DNA of 64,000 bases, taken from positions 2,232,001-2,296,000 of the forward strand of contig NZ_AP023181.1 in assembly GCF_013426915.1 (NCBI RefSeq), written 5' to 3'. Shown here in pieces: positions 8,492-18,083 of this stretch (positions are counted from its first letter, which is position 1; every line of letters starts with the position of its first letter). Under the pieces are notes generated by a model. It did not search any database, was not told the origin of the DNA, and was given only the letters and a program-made list of their open reading frames with translations. The position numbers were made by a program, and so were the translations under genes. This DNA is from Paraburkholderia sp. PGU19. Lineage in GTDB: Bacteria > Pseudomonadota > Gammaproteobacteria > Burkholderiales > Burkholderiaceae.

Positions 8492-9462
8492 GCATTCTCC
8501 ATTACGCGCGCTACACGGCAGAACGTTTGATGTTGGTGCTCGTTTAAAAGGCGGGTGTCGAGCACCTCTCTCAGATGCGACGTCATGAAATCGATGAAGG
8601 TCTTGATCTTCGCGTCGATATGATGCCTGCTTGAATAAACGGCGAAAACGCTCGTATTTTGAAGGCGCGATTCGGGGAATAACTGAAGCAGCCTCCCATT
8701 GCGAATGTCGTCGATCACGCAATGCACGGGCAATGCCGCGACGCCCGCGCCCGCCAGCGTCGCAATGCGGATCGCCTCGGTGTCGTTGATCGCGAACTGG
8801 CCGGCGCCTTCCTGACCCGTCGACTGTCCCGTCGGCTTCACGAGGCTGAGCTTCACGGGATGGCCGTTCGGCTCGACACGAAACGGCATGGGCGTCAGCG
8901 CGTGCTCGTCGAGGTCGCTCGCAGTTTCGATTCGATGCGTCTGAAGAAAGGCAGGGGACGCGACCAGCACGCGCTCGCAGTGACCGATCAGCTTGCAGAC
9001 GTTGCGCGAATCGGGCAGCGTCGGCGCGGCGACGATCGACACATCCACGTCGTCTTCGAGCAGATTCGCCATGCGCGGCAGAAACTTCAACTGCACCGCG
9101 ACGGTCGGAAAGCGCTTGCGATACTCGAGAATAGAATGCGTCAATTGCGCGAGGCCCAGATCCGTCACGCAGTGAATCCGCAGCGTGCCGCGCGCGCTGG
9201 TATGCGCATCGCCCGCTTCGGCTTCGGCGTCTTCCAGATCGGCGAGGATCTTCTTGCACTTCTGGTAGTAGCGCTCGCCCGGTTCCGTCAGCGAAACCTT
9301 GCGCGTCGTACGTTGCAGGAGTCGCGCGTGCAGATGGTCTTCGAGCGACGACACGGCGCGCGACACACTGCCTGTGCTGCAGTTCATGTGGTCTGCTACC
9401 GCGCTGAAGCTGCCCGACTCGACGACGCGCGAGAAAATGCGCATGCTCAAGATCTTGTCCAT
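8488..9462 (-). CDS. LysR family transcriptional regulator
   Basis: A 324-residue LysR protein. The N-terminal winged HTH is clear (MDKILSMRIFSRVVESGSFS, then LLQRTTRKVSLTEPGERYYQ), followed by a complete substrate-binding domain (LRIHCVTDLG, DVSIVAAPTLPDSRNV, GAGVAALPVHCV). The ATG at 9462 is chosen because GAGGTG lies about 10 nt upstream and the family start MDKI fits. Upstream in-frame codons add only non-conserved residues. The C-terminal ~25 residues (NEHQHQTFCRVARVMENA) extend past the usual end. It overlaps the next gene by 4 bp. No divergent target lies close by, so its regulon is not evident. Confidence 0.9.
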   Translation of the reverse strand: MDKILSMRIFSRVVESGSFSAVADHMNCSTGSVSRAVSSLEDHLHARLLQRTTRKVSLTEPGERYYQKCKKILADLEDAEAEAGDAHTSARGTLRIHCVTDLGLAQLTHSILEYRKRFPTVAVQLKFLPRMANLLEDDVDVSIVAAPTLPDSRNVCKLIGHCERVLVASPAFLQTHRIETASDLDEHALTPMPFRVEPNGHPVKLSLVKPTGQSTGQEGAGQFAINDTEAIRIATLAGAGVAALPVHCVIDDIRNGRLLQLFPESRLQNTSVFAVYSSRHHIDAKIKTFIDFMTSHLREVLDTRLLNEHQHQTFCRVARVMENA

Positions 9463-10048
9463 GGAACCGTTCACCTCGTGCTGTCTGATCCGTTTTGTCT
9501 TGTGCGGAGTACGACTTTTTGCCGCTTGAGACAAAGATAGACCGAGGCGATGGAATGAACCATCGTACGTTGGGACGTCTGCTTAATCCAAGTAGTCAGG
9601 GCCTCATACGTTGGTATAGGGCGGCGGACCGGACTCGATGCGGATACCTGATCCGTTGCGCGCGGCTTGATGAATCCGTCCACGTCACGATCGCACATTG
9701 CGCTGGACGCAACCAAAAGCGCGCGACGCGACGGGTGGGCATTGTCCGCCTCGCAAAGCGGCGCTTTCAGGAAATTTAAAGGCCGAAACCGCGCGCGACG
9801 CATCCGCCTGCACGGCCAGCAGCCATGTGTTTAGTGGAAAAGCGATGTGTTTCGCGGCACGCGCCGAGCGATGCCATGAGCATTGCAGGCAATAAAAAAC
9901 AGGGAAATCCGGCGTTGAAGCACGCAAATTTCATCGCGTGTATTCAGGTTTTTTAATGCTTCGACAAAGTATTCTTCACTCCGCATTGCTACGCTGCAAG
10001 GTGTATTGGAGCACATGGCCGGGCGTCATCCGGCGCGGAGGAGTCAAC
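9463..10048. other. Intergenic region, no supported gene
   Basis: 586 bp between the LysR start and the HD-like gene. Short frames exist on both strands, but none has a ribosome site with recognisable protein sequence. It must hold the LysR promoter and the promoter of the 10049 gene. No clear -10/-35 pair or strong palindrome stood out. Confidence 0.5.
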
Positions 10049-10690
10049 ATGAACAAGAACGTTGCCGGCGTCGACATTCCCGATGGCGTGCTGGCTCGCG
10101 CGGCTTTCGAGCATGTTCGCGGTATCGAATCCGAATTGTTGTTGCATCACGCGCTGCGCGTGTTTCTGTTCGCTGCGTTGATAGGTTGCAAGGACGCACT
10201 CGCATTCGATACGGAACTGCTGTACGTCAGCGCGCTTTTTCACAACGTCGGGCTGAACGACGGGTATAGCCATTCGCCGAACCGCTTCGAAATCGACAGC
10301 GCGAACGCGGCGCGCGAGTTTCTGCGCAGTCATCGCGCCGACGAAGCCGCGACGGCGCAAGTGTGGACCGCGATCGCGCTGCATACCACGCCGGGCATTC
10401 CCGAACACATGTCGCCGCTCGTCGCGCTCCTCAGCGCCGGCGTGCACATGGACGTGCGGGGCGCGCGCTATCACGAGTTCATGGCGCGGCAGCGCGATGA
10501 CATCGTGCAGGCGTTTCCGCGCGAACGCGGCTTCAAGACGAAGCTGATCGAAGCGTACGCGCGCGGCATGGAGCATCGGCCCGAAACGACGTTCGGCACG
10601 GTCAACGCGGACGTGCTCGACAGATGGGACCCCGACTACCGGCGCCTGAATTTCTGCGGGCTGGTGCTGGGATCGGAGTGGCCCCACTAG
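10049..10690 (+). CDS. HD-domain-like protein with HN in place of HD
   Basis: A 213-residue protein resembling the HD-domain family around cyanamide hydratase. The layout is right: HHALRVFLFA (His33/34), then ALFHNVGLNDGY, then TAIALHTTPGIPEH. The paired metal ligands should read His-Asp, but here they are His65-Asn66. That replaces a metal-binding Asp and would weaken or abolish phosphohydrolase-type chemistry, unless this subfamily uses a different ligand set. The ATG at 10049 has an excellent GGAGGAG six bases ahead. It is followed 42 bp later by a flavoprotein on the same strand, probably in the same transcript. Confidence 0.8.
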   Translation: MNKNVAGVDIPDGVLARAAFEHVRGIESELLLHHALRVFLFAALIGCKDALAFDTELLYVSALFHNVGLNDGYSHSPNRFEIDSANAAREFLRSHRADEAATAQVWTAIALHTTPGIPEHMSPLVALLSAGVHMDVRGARYHEFMARQRDDIVQAFPRERGFKTKLIEAYARGMEHRPETTFGTVNADVLDRWDPDYRRLNFCGLVLGSEWPH

Positions 10691-10732
10691 CGGCCGCTCG
10701 CGTCAACGCATTCAGTCAAGGTAAAGCAAATC

Positions 10733-12478
10733 ATGAATACCCCGGCGATCAATCCTCCCGATCTTCTGTTCACCCAGCCCGATGCGGGCGCGCCGGATCT
10801 GGCGATGCCGTATTCGTCGCTGGAGTTCCGCCAGCATCAGATGTTTCCGCGCTTGTCCGCTGCGCAGATCGCGAGCCTGCGCCGCTTCGCGCAGCCGATG
10901 TCGTTCAAGGCGGGCGAGCTGATCTTTGAAACAGGGCGCATCGCACTGGGACTGTTCGTGCTGTTGCACGGGCGCGTGCGAATCTGTTCGCGCGACAGCT
11001 TCGGTCGCTCGACGCTCGTGACCGAGCACGACGACGGCCATTTCATGGCCGAGATGGCGCAGTTGTCGGGCAAGCCCGCGTTGATCGACGGCATTGCGCT
11101 GACCGATTGCGAAACGCTCGTGGTGTCGCCCGACAAGCTGCGCGCGTTGATCGTCGCCGACGCGCAACTCGGCGAGCACATCATGCGCGCGCTGATTCTG
11201 CGCCGGCTGGGGCTGATCGAGCAGGGGCTCGGACCGATCATCGTCGGCAATGGCGACGATGCGCGGCTCGTCCGGTTGCAGGGCTTCCTGCGCCGCAACG
11301 CGTATCCCGCGATGGTGATCGACGCCCGTCACGACGCCGAGGCCGTCACGCTGCTCGCCGGTATCACGACAGGCCCCGACGATTTCCCGCTGGTGTTCTG
11401 CCCGAACGGCTCCGTGCTGCGCGCACCCGATGAAGCGCAGCTTGCGTCGTGCCTCGGTCTCGTGCCGACCTTCGAGCGCTCGCATGTGTACGACGTCGCG
11501 ATCGTCGGCGCGGGCCCGGCAGGACTGGCTGCCGCCGTGTATGCGGCCACGGAAGGTCTGTCCGTTGCCGTGTTCGACCAGCGCGCGCCGGGCGGGCAGG
11601 CGGGCGCGAGTTCGCGGATCGAGAACTACCTCGGCTTTCCGACGGGCATCTCGGGCCAGGCGCTCGCCGCGCGCGCATTCCAGCAGGCGTTGAAGTTCGG
11701 CGCGCATCTGGCGATTCCCGGCAAGGTCACGTGCGTCGACAGCGAAGATGGCATTCACGGGCTGACGCTGCTAGACGGCCAGCGCGTCAATGCACGCACG
11801 GTTGTCGTCGCGAGCGGCGCGGCGTATCGCAAGCCGCGTGTCGCGGGTTTCGATCGATTCGAAGGGAACGGCATTTACTACTGGGCGTCGCCCATCGAGG
11901 CCAAACTGGTCAAAGGGCAGGACATCGTGCTGATCGGCGGCGGCAATTCCGCGGGGCAGGCCACCGTGTTTCTCGCCAACTTCGCGCGCAGCATTCGCGT
12001 GCTGATTCGCGGCGCGGACCTGAATGCGAGCATGTCGAAGTATCTGATCGATCGCATCGGCTCGTTGCCGAATGTCTCAGTGTGCACGCGCTGTACGCTG
12101 CAAACGCTCGAAGGCGACGAGGCGGGTTTGACGCATGTCCATGTGCACCGCGAAGAAGAGGGCGATGAGACGATCGAAACGCGTCACCTGTTCCTGTTCA
12201 TCGGCGCCGATCCGAAGACGGACTGGCTCATGTCGAGCGGCGTCGAACTGGATAGCCACGGTTTCGTCGTGACGGGCTTCGCGCGGCGCTCACACACGCC
12301 AGGCGGTACGGGCATTCACTATCCACTCGAAACCAGCTTGTCAGGCATGTTCGCGGTCGGCGACGTGCGCTCGGAATCGACCAAGCGCGTGGCGTCCGCC
12401 GTGGGCGACGGCGCGGCCGTCGTCAGCCAGATTCATGCTTATCTCGCGCACTGCCACGCGGCTGCACAGAACAGCTAA
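10733..12478 (+). CDS. cNMP-binding/thioredoxin-reductase-like flavoprotein without CxxC
   Basis: A 581-residue fusion. Residues ~35-150 are a cyclic-nucleotide-binding (Crp-like) jelly roll (FKAGELIFETGRIALGLFVL), followed by a ~90-residue linker. From ~255 there is a thioredoxin-reductase-type pyridine nucleotide oxidoreductase: FAD motif IVGAGPAGLAAAVYAA (GxGxxG at 259-264), NAD(P)H motif LIGGGNSAGQA (402-407), and C-terminal FAVGDVRSEST. Where thioredoxin reductase has CATC, this protein reads YYWASPIE (about 381-388). It cannot perform dithiol exchange in the normal way. It is better described as a ferredoxin/flavodoxin-type or orphan NAD(P)H oxidoreductase gated by a cNMP-like domain. 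Its neighbour is the HD-like gene. Confidence 0.9.
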   Translation: MNTPAINPPDLLFTQPDAGAPDLAMPYSSLEFRQHQMFPRLSAAQIASLRRFAQPMSFKAGELIFETGRIALGLFVLLHGRVRICSRDSFGRSTLVTEHDDGHFMAEMAQLSGKPALIDGIALTDCETLVVSPDKLRALIVADAQLGEHIMRALILRRLGLIEQGLGPIIVGNGDDARLVRLQGFLRRNAYPAMVIDARHDAEAVTLLAGITTGPDDFPLVFCPNGSVLRAPDEAQLASCLGLVPTFERSHVYDVAIVGAGPAGLAAAVYAATEGLSVAVFDQRAPGGQAGASSRIENYLGFPTGISGQALAARAFQQALKFGAHLAIPGKVTCVDSEDGIHGLTLLDGQRVNARTVVVASGAAYRKPRVAGFDRFEGNGIYYWASPIEAKLVKGQDIVLIGGGNSAGQATVFLANFARSIRVLIRGADLNASMSKYLIDRIGSLPNVSVCTRCTLQTLEGDEAGLTHVHVHREEEGDETIETRHLFLFIGADPKTDWLMSSGVELDSHGFVVTGFARRSHTPGGTGIHYPLETSLSGMFAVGDVRSESTKRVASAVGDGAAVVSQIHAYLAHCHAAAQNS

Positions 12479-12840
12479 CAACAATTAGCGGCCGCGATTC
12501 GACAGACTCGCTCTGCTTCGACGCATGTCGCAGCGAGTGCGTTGCGGCATGCGCGATCTCATCGGGGCGGCACACGTAACCGCCAACACGCCTTCGCTTT
12601 GATAAAGGCTTCATGCCGAACGCTCGCACTGGATGCCTTTGCAAGGACTTCAAAATTTTTGAACAGATCGTTCGGATTTTTCCGCCCATGCATCTGCCGC
12701 GCCGTTCTAGACTGCCAAGCACATCAACCGGTATGCAGCATGCTACGCATTGTGTCTTGCTCTATCCGCGGTCCCGTTCCATTGCGACTCAGCGGCACGT
12801 GCCGTGAAGCGTTGCGCGCGCATGCCTGCGCGATCCGCTC
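12479..12840. other. Intergenic region upstream of regulator 1
   Basis: 362 bp with no supported gene. A T/A-rich patch around 12650-12680 (CAAAATTTTTGAAC) could hold a promoter. The octamer AAGGACTT occurs at about 12644, but without the flanking bases of the 34-bp element found at the other two regulator loci. Confidence 0.4.
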
Positions 12841-14709
12841 ATGACCCGCGTCGGACCACTCGACATCGATCTTGCGCGCCGTGAAGCGCGCGTCGACGGC
12901 ACGTCCGTGCGCATCGGGAATCGTGCGTTCGACATACTCGAACTGCTGATCGAAGCGCAGGGCGGCCTGGTGTCAAAGGAAACGATTCTGGAGCGAGTGT
13001 GGCCGGACTCGGTGGTCGGCGACAATAACCTTCAGGTGCATATGTCGGCGCTGCGCAAGCTGCTCGGCGACAGCCGCGACCTGATCAAGACGATTGCTGG
13101 GCGTGGCTATCGGCTCGTCGGTCCGTCTTCCTGCGTGCAGCACGAAGACGAAGCCGCACCTTTGCACGACACGCATCCCATGCTCGCGCAAAGCGCCGTG
13201 CCGAACAATCTGCCTGCGTGCGGCTCCGTGCTGGTCGGCCGCGACGAAGCGACTGCGCATGTCAGTACCGTGCTGCGCAGCGCGCGTCACGTGACGCTGG
13301 TCGGCTCGGGCGGTATCGGCAAGACGCGCGTCGCGATCGAGGTCGCGCGCCGCCTGCTGGAGCACGCGTCGGGCGGCGTCTATTTCGTGTCCTTGAGTTC
13401 GGCGTCCGACATGAGCAGCGTGCTCGCGATGATGGCATCCGTGATCGGCGTGCCACCCGAAAGCGGGTGTTCGACGCGCGAGCGCATCGTCGAGACGATC
13501 GGCGGTCGGCGCATGTTGATCGTGCTCGACGGCTGCGAGCACGTGATCGACGTGGCCGCTCAGCTTGCGAACCATCTGCTGAACGCCTGCCCGCGCTTGC
13601 GCATCCTGTCGACGAGCCGCGAGCCGTTGCGCATTCCGTCTGAATCGCTATATTGGGTGCCCGCGCTCGACGTCCCCGAGCCGAACGACGATACCCCGCG
13701 CGTGCGCCGCTGCAGCGCCGTGAGTCTGTTCCTGATGCGAGCCCGCGCGATCGACGCGCGCTTCGCCGCCGACGACGCGAGCCTCCACGTAACGGGCATG
13801 GTGTGCCGACGGCTCGACGGCATTCCGCTGGCGATCGAGCTTGCAGCGGCCCGCGCTGCGCTGCTCGGCATCGACACGCTGGCCGCGCATCTCGACGACC
13901 GCTTCGGCATGTTGACGGGCGGCACGCGCACCGCGTTGCCGCGCCACCAGACGCTGAAGGCGACGCTCGACTGGAGCCACGCGCTGCTCGACGAAGCCGA
14001 ACGCAAGACCTTGCGCCGCGTCGGCATTTTCGCGGACCGCTTTCCGCTCGAAGCCGCGATTGCAATCGCGAGCGATCATGAAACGCGCGAGCTGGACGTG
14101 GTCGCGGCGATGGCGGCGCTGGTCGAAAAGTCGCTGGTGGTCGCGAGCACCGGGCCGGGCACCGCATCGTTCCGGCTGCTCGAAACGACGCGCATGTACG
14201 CGCGGCAGAAGCTCGACGACAACGGCGAGCGCCGCGTCGTCGCGCTGAATCATGCGCGCTATCTGGCCACGCTGATCGATGGCGACGCGCGCGCAGCAGG
14301 TCAATGCGGCGGCGAACGCTGGCGCAGCGGGATTCCCGCGCTGCTCGACGAGGTTCGCGCGGCGCTGGCCTGGGTGCTGTCCGAAGACGGCGACGAAGCA
14401 TTGCGCGAAACGTTGCCCGTCAATGCCGTCTTTCTGTTCTACGAGCTGTCGCTGATCGACGAGTGCTGCACGTGGGCGCGGCGCGCGCTTGCTGCCATTC
14501 CGCCTGCGGACGAATCGGCGTACGCGTTGCCACGTCAGCGCGCGCGGCTGCGGCTTCTCGCGGCGCTCGGTGCGGCGCTCGTGCGGGTTCACGGCCCCAA
14601 CGCGGAAACGCACGCGATCTGGAAGGAAGTGCTCGCGTCGGCGATCGCATCGGGCGACCGGCCGCACGCGGATATGGAAAGCAGATTGATTAGCACCACG
14701 CCGTTGTGA
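12841..14709 (+). CDS. Winged-helix/NB-ARC (STAND) regulator 1, C-terminally short
   Basis: 622 residues. Residues 1-100 are an OmpR/PhoB-type winged helix (FDILELLIEAQGGLVSKETI, VWPDSVVGDNNLQVHMSALR, AGRGYRLVG). A STAND NTPase follows: P-loop VGSGGIGKT from residue 154, Walker B LIVLDGCEHV, ARC-region LATSREPLR-like STSREPLRIP, and GIPLAIELAAARAALLGI. Two homologues in this window run to 925 and 975 residues with a C-terminal helical sensor part. This one stops soon after HGPNAETHAIWKEV and lacks ~300 residues. A LysR gene occupies the DNA where that part should be. It is probably a truncated remnant or a sensorless regulator. No good ribosome site precedes the ATG. Confidence 0.85.
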   Translation: MTRVGPLDIDLARREARVDGTSVRIGNRAFDILELLIEAQGGLVSKETILERVWPDSVVGDNNLQVHMSALRKLLGDSRDLIKTIAGRGYRLVGPSSCVQHEDEAAPLHDTHPMLAQSAVPNNLPACGSVLVGRDEATAHVSTVLRSARHVTLVGSGGIGKTRVAIEVARRLLEHASGGVYFVSLSSASDMSSVLAMMASVIGVPPESGCSTRERIVETIGGRRMLIVLDGCEHVIDVAAQLANHLLNACPRLRILSTSREPLRIPSESLYWVPALDVPEPNDDTPRVRRCSAVSLFLMRARAIDARFAADDASLHVTGMVCRRLDGIPLAIELAAARAALLGIDTLAAHLDDRFGMLTGGTRTALPRHQTLKATLDWSHALLDEAERKTLRRVGIFADRFPLEAAIAIASDHETRELDVVAAMAALVEKSLVVASTGPGTASFRLLETTRMYARQKLDDNGERRVVALNHARYLATLIDGDARAAGQCGGERWRSGIPALLDEVRAALAWVLSEDGDEALRETLPVNAVFLFYELSLIDECCTWARRALAAIPPADESAYALPRQRARLRLLAALGAALVRVHGPNAETHAIWKEVLASAIASGDRPHADMESRLISTTPL

Positions 14710-14741
14710 AAATACGCGTAGCGCCTGCATTGTGTGAGGCG

Positions 14742-15662
14742 TCAACTCATTGCTACGAGCCGTTGCGCGACGTCGTCGATCAGGTCCGGCCGGTCGAGTT
14801 GATCGACCCACCAGCGCAGCGCCCTGCCGGCTTCGTCGTCACGCCACGCGAGATAGAAGTGCGTGACCGAGCGCATCCCCGACACTTCCTTGCGTACCAG
14901 TTGCCCGCGATTCATCGGCCCCGCGGCGATACATTCGGGCACCGTGCCGACACCAAGGCCGCGAATCTGCGCGGCCAGCTTGGTTTCGAGTGTCGGCACT
15001 GTCAGCACTTCCTGATTGGCGGCGAGCGCGATGGTGCGCGGCGTGAGCTTGCGTGACGTGTCGCTGATCGCGACCGCGCGGTGACGCGCGACGGCTTCCA
15101 TCGTCAACGGCTCGGCAGCCGACGCGAGGGGATGACCGGGCGCGATCACGAACGCATGCTGCAACGAGCCGATCGGCTTCGCGATGAGGTTCGCGATGGG
15201 CGGCGGCTCGCCCGCCGCGCCGACGACAAGGTCCGCACGCCGCGTAATCAGCGCGTCCCATGTGCCGCCGAGTGTTTCTTTCGAAAGCAGCAGCCGGGTG
15301 CCGAGTTTGAGCTTGTAGAACTGGGTGACGTGAGGCCAGATCAGATCGAAGGGAATGATTTCGTCGATGGCGACGCGCAGTTCCGATTCCCAGCCGTGCT
15401 CGATCCGCTTCGCTTTCTGTTCGAGTTCGCGCGCGGCTTCGAGCAGACGCCGCCCTTCTTCGACGATGACGCGGCCCGCATGCGTGAGCTTCGCGCGGCG
15501 GCCCGTGCGCTCGAATAGCTTCACGCCGAGATCGACCTCCAGCTTCTGAACCAGATACGTCAACGACGACGGCACCTTGTGCAGCTCTTCCGCTGCGGAT
15601 GCGAACGTGCCGGTGCGATCGATTGCATCGAGCGCTTGCAGGACTTCAAACGAGAGGTTCAT
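14742..15662 (-). CDS. LysR family regulator, divergent to the efflux operon
   Basis: A 306-residue LysR protein with a normal HTH (MNLSFEVLQALDAIDRTGTF, KLFERTGRRAKLTHAGRVIV) and a complete effector domain ending in WWVDQLDRPDLIDD. It is transcribed away from the FUSC efflux operon with 237 bp between them. This layout is standard for a LysR gene controlling a neighbouring aromatic-acid exporter, for example AaeR with aaeXAB. The inducer is not known. Its 3' end lies 32 bp from the stop of regulator 1. Confidence 0.9.
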   Translation of the reverse strand: MNLSFEVLQALDAIDRTGTFASAAEELHKVPSSLTYLVQKLEVDLGVKLFERTGRRAKLTHAGRVIVEEGRRLLEAARELEQKAKRIEHGWESELRVAIDEIIPFDLIWPHVTQFYKLKLGTRLLLSKETLGGTWDALITRRADLVVGAAGEPPPIANLIAKPIGSLQHAFVIAPGHPLASAAEPLTMEAVARHRAVAISDTSRKLTPRTIALAANQEVLTVPTLETKLAAQIRGLGVGTVPECIAAGPMNRGQLVRKEVSGMRSVTHFYLAWRDDEAGRALRWWVDQLDRPDLIDDVAQRLVAMS

Positions 15663-15899
15663 GAATGGCGTCGTGAGGAATGTATGAATGCGTTATCGCG
15701 CATAGCATGAAGGCGGCGTGGCATTCGCGCAATACGTGAATCCCATTGTTGCCTGGTCCAAAGCAAGCATGAGCGTGCGATTCGACAATCGACACGACCC
15801 CGTTTCACGCAAACTCAAAGCCTTCACCGTACGTGTATTGCGTGCTTTTTTTCGAAGCAGCGCTGATACCGTACCGACCAGGCAAGACACGGAAACCCT

Positions 15900-18083
15900 A
15901 TGAATTTCGATGCAGGCGTCGCGGCATGGCCGCGATGGCGTGACGAACTCAGGCAATACTGGAGCGACGATTATCCGCGCTTCAGGCATGTCGCGAAGGT
16001 CGCGATCGCCGCGACGCTCGCGATGGGCTTGTGCATGCGTCTCGAACTGCGCGGGCCCGGGACGGCGATGGTGTCGTGCATCGTCGTAATGATGTTCCAG
16101 CAGAGCGGCATGGTGATCGCACGCGGTTTCTATCGCGGTCTCGGCATGGTGTGCGGCAGTCTTGCGGGGCTCGTGCTGGCGTCGCTGTTCTCGCAGGCGT
16201 CGTGGCTCTTTCTGCTCATGCTGGCTGCGTGGATCGGGCTGTGCGTGTTCGGCTCGTCGTACTTCCGCAACTTCCAGTCGTACGGTTTTCTGCTGACAGG
16301 CTACGCGACCGCGATCACGTCGCTGCCTGCGTTGTCGAATCCTTATGGCGTGTTCGACAACCTCGTCTATACGATCAGCGAGGTGGTGATCGGCGTTGCG
16401 TGCGCGAGCCTCGTCAGCGCGCTGATTCTGCCGCGCCGCGTGGCGCCCGATCTGTACGCGGCGAGCCAGAACAATCTCGGTCATCTGTTCGCGGCCATTC
16501 ACACGCTGCTCGGCGCGGCACTGCCGAAGGACGGCTTCGGCACGATGCTCGATCTGCTGCGCGAGCGCGCGAACGTGCAAAGCCTGCGTGTGGGCGCCGT
16601 GTTCGAAGATCCGTCGATCCGCCTGCAGCATCATGCGTTCATCAAGCTCGATACGGGCTTTGTCGACACGCTCGCGTCGGCGCACGCGCTGCATCAGGTA
16701 ATCGCGCGGGCATCCGTTGAAGCCAACGCGCGCACGGTGCGCGCGGCCAATCAACTGATCGTGTCGTTTCTCGCTATCGTGCCGACAGGGATTGCGCCAG
16801 GCGCGTCGGCGGAGTTGCAGGTCGACGCATTATCGGTCCCGCTTGCCGGGTTCGAACGTTCGCTGAATGTGCGCGTCGACGCCGCGCTAAAAGCACTGGA
16901 AGACGAACCCGCGTGCCAGCGTGTCTTCATCGAAATGACGGGCGCGGCGCTGCACGGCTTCGTCGGCAATCTGCGCGAACTGTGCCGCAGTTTCGTGGAA
17001 GCGCGCCGCGCCGATCAGCGGCCCTGGCAGCAATCGGTGCTGCGGCTGATCACGCATATCGACAGCACACGCGCCACGTCCAATCGCGCGGCGGCCATCC
17101 TGAACGGCATGCGCGCGGCGGCGGCCGTGCTGTCGGTGGGCGCGATGTGGCTGGCGTCGGGCTGGGTCGGCGGATCGAGCGCGCTGGTTTCCGTCGCGAT
17201 CGTCAGCGCACTGTTCACGCTCGCGCCCGATCCCGTTGCCGCGAGCTGGCAGATGTTCTGCGGCTGCGTTGCCGGTGCGATCGTGGGCTTCTTCATCGCG
17301 TTCTTTGTCTTCCCGCTGTTCGACAGTTTTGCATTGCTCGCGGCATGCATGGCGTTCCCGATCGTCGCGAGCAGTTATCTGAATACGTTTCCGAAAACCG
17401 CGACATTAGGTCTCGGCTTTGGCGTGTTCTTCTGCTACACGATCAACATCGCGAACCCTGTTACGTACCATCCCGCCCAGTTTCTCGACACGGCCTTCGG
17501 TTTGTCGCTCGGCATTGCCGCAGCAGCCGTGGCGTTCTCGACGATCGTACCGCTGGCGGGCGACTGGATTTCGCGGCAGTACCTGAAGCAGATGCGCTCG
17601 CTCGTCACGAAGTCCGCACGCGACGACGATCTCGAAGCGTTGTCGCATCGTTTCGAATCGGGCATGCGTGGCTTCATCATGCGGATCGCGTCGGCGCCTG
17701 CCGGGGAGCGCGTTGACCAGACGCGTCTCGTCGCGTCGGCGTTCGCGGCGCTGGAAGTTGGGCGCGCGATGATCGCGGTACGCCAGGACACGGCGCGTTT
17801 GGCCGCACGTTTGCCGAACGGCTGGCGCACGCTTCAAGATGAGTGGCTCGACGCAATGGCCGATGTGTTTTCCGCCGCGACCTCAGAGGCGCGAGACCGT
17901 GCGATGCGCGCGACGCAGCAGGCCAAACGCGCGCTGCCGCACGTCGATCTTGACGACACAACAGCCGAAGCGCTGATCGTGAAGCGGATGCGCCGGCTCA
18001 TGCATTTCACGGAGCTGATGTTGAAGGACGACATGCTGCCGTTGTGGCAGACGTCGTCGGTTGCGAACGGAGCGTCGGCATGA
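15900..18083 (+). CDS. FUSC family inner-membrane efflux protein
   Basis: A 727-residue membrane protein of the fusaric-acid-resistance/aromatic-acid-exporter (AaeB-like) family. Two sets of about six hydrophobic helices (~25-180 and ~400-545) are each followed by a cytoplasmic helical domain. Family-type sequence includes FRHVAKVAIAATLAMGLCMR and SYFRNFQSYGFLLTGYATAI. It would pump aromatic or weak organic acids with the periplasmic adaptor and outer-membrane factor encoded downstream. Its stop overlaps the start of the outer-membrane factor gene (ATGA), which points to coupled translation. Confidence 0.93.
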   Translation: MNFDAGVAAWPRWRDELRQYWSDDYPRFRHVAKVAIAATLAMGLCMRLELRGPGTAMVSCIVVMMFQQSGMVIARGFYRGLGMVCGSLAGLVLASLFSQASWLFLLMLAAWIGLCVFGSSYFRNFQSYGFLLTGYATAITSLPALSNPYGVFDNLVYTISEVVIGVACASLVSALILPRRVAPDLYAASQNNLGHLFAAIHTLLGAALPKDGFGTMLDLLRERANVQSLRVGAVFEDPSIRLQHHAFIKLDTGFVDTLASAHALHQVIARASVEANARTVRAANQLIVSFLAIVPTGIAPGASAELQVDALSVPLAGFERSLNVRVDAALKALEDEPACQRVFIEMTGAALHGFVGNLRELCRSFVEARRADQRPWQQSVLRLITHIDSTRATSNRAAAILNGMRAAAAVLSVGAMWLASGWVGGSSALVSVAIVSALFTLAPDPVAASWQMFCGCVAGAIVGFFIAFFVFPLFDSFALLAACMAFPIVASSYLNTFPKTATLGLGFGVFFCYTINIANPVTYHPAQFLDTAFGLSLGIAAAAVAFSTIVPLAGDWISRQYLKQMRSLVTKSARDDDLEALSHRFESGMRGFIMRIASAPAGERVDQTRLVASAFAALEVGRAMIAVRQDTARLAARLPNGWRTLQDEWLDAMADVFSAATSEARDRAMRATQQAKRALPHVDLDDTTAEALIVKRMRRLMHFTELMLKDDMLPLWQTSSVANGASA

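Noticed and set aside
9495..9779. 94-codon frame in the LysR/HD intergenic region
   Set aside because: No ribosome site and no family-like residues. The Arg/Cys-rich composition is typical of chance frames.
12640..12655. Third copy of the 34-bp element ahead of regulator 1
   Set aside because: Only the octamer AAGGACTT matches. The ACGTTTAAG half is missing.
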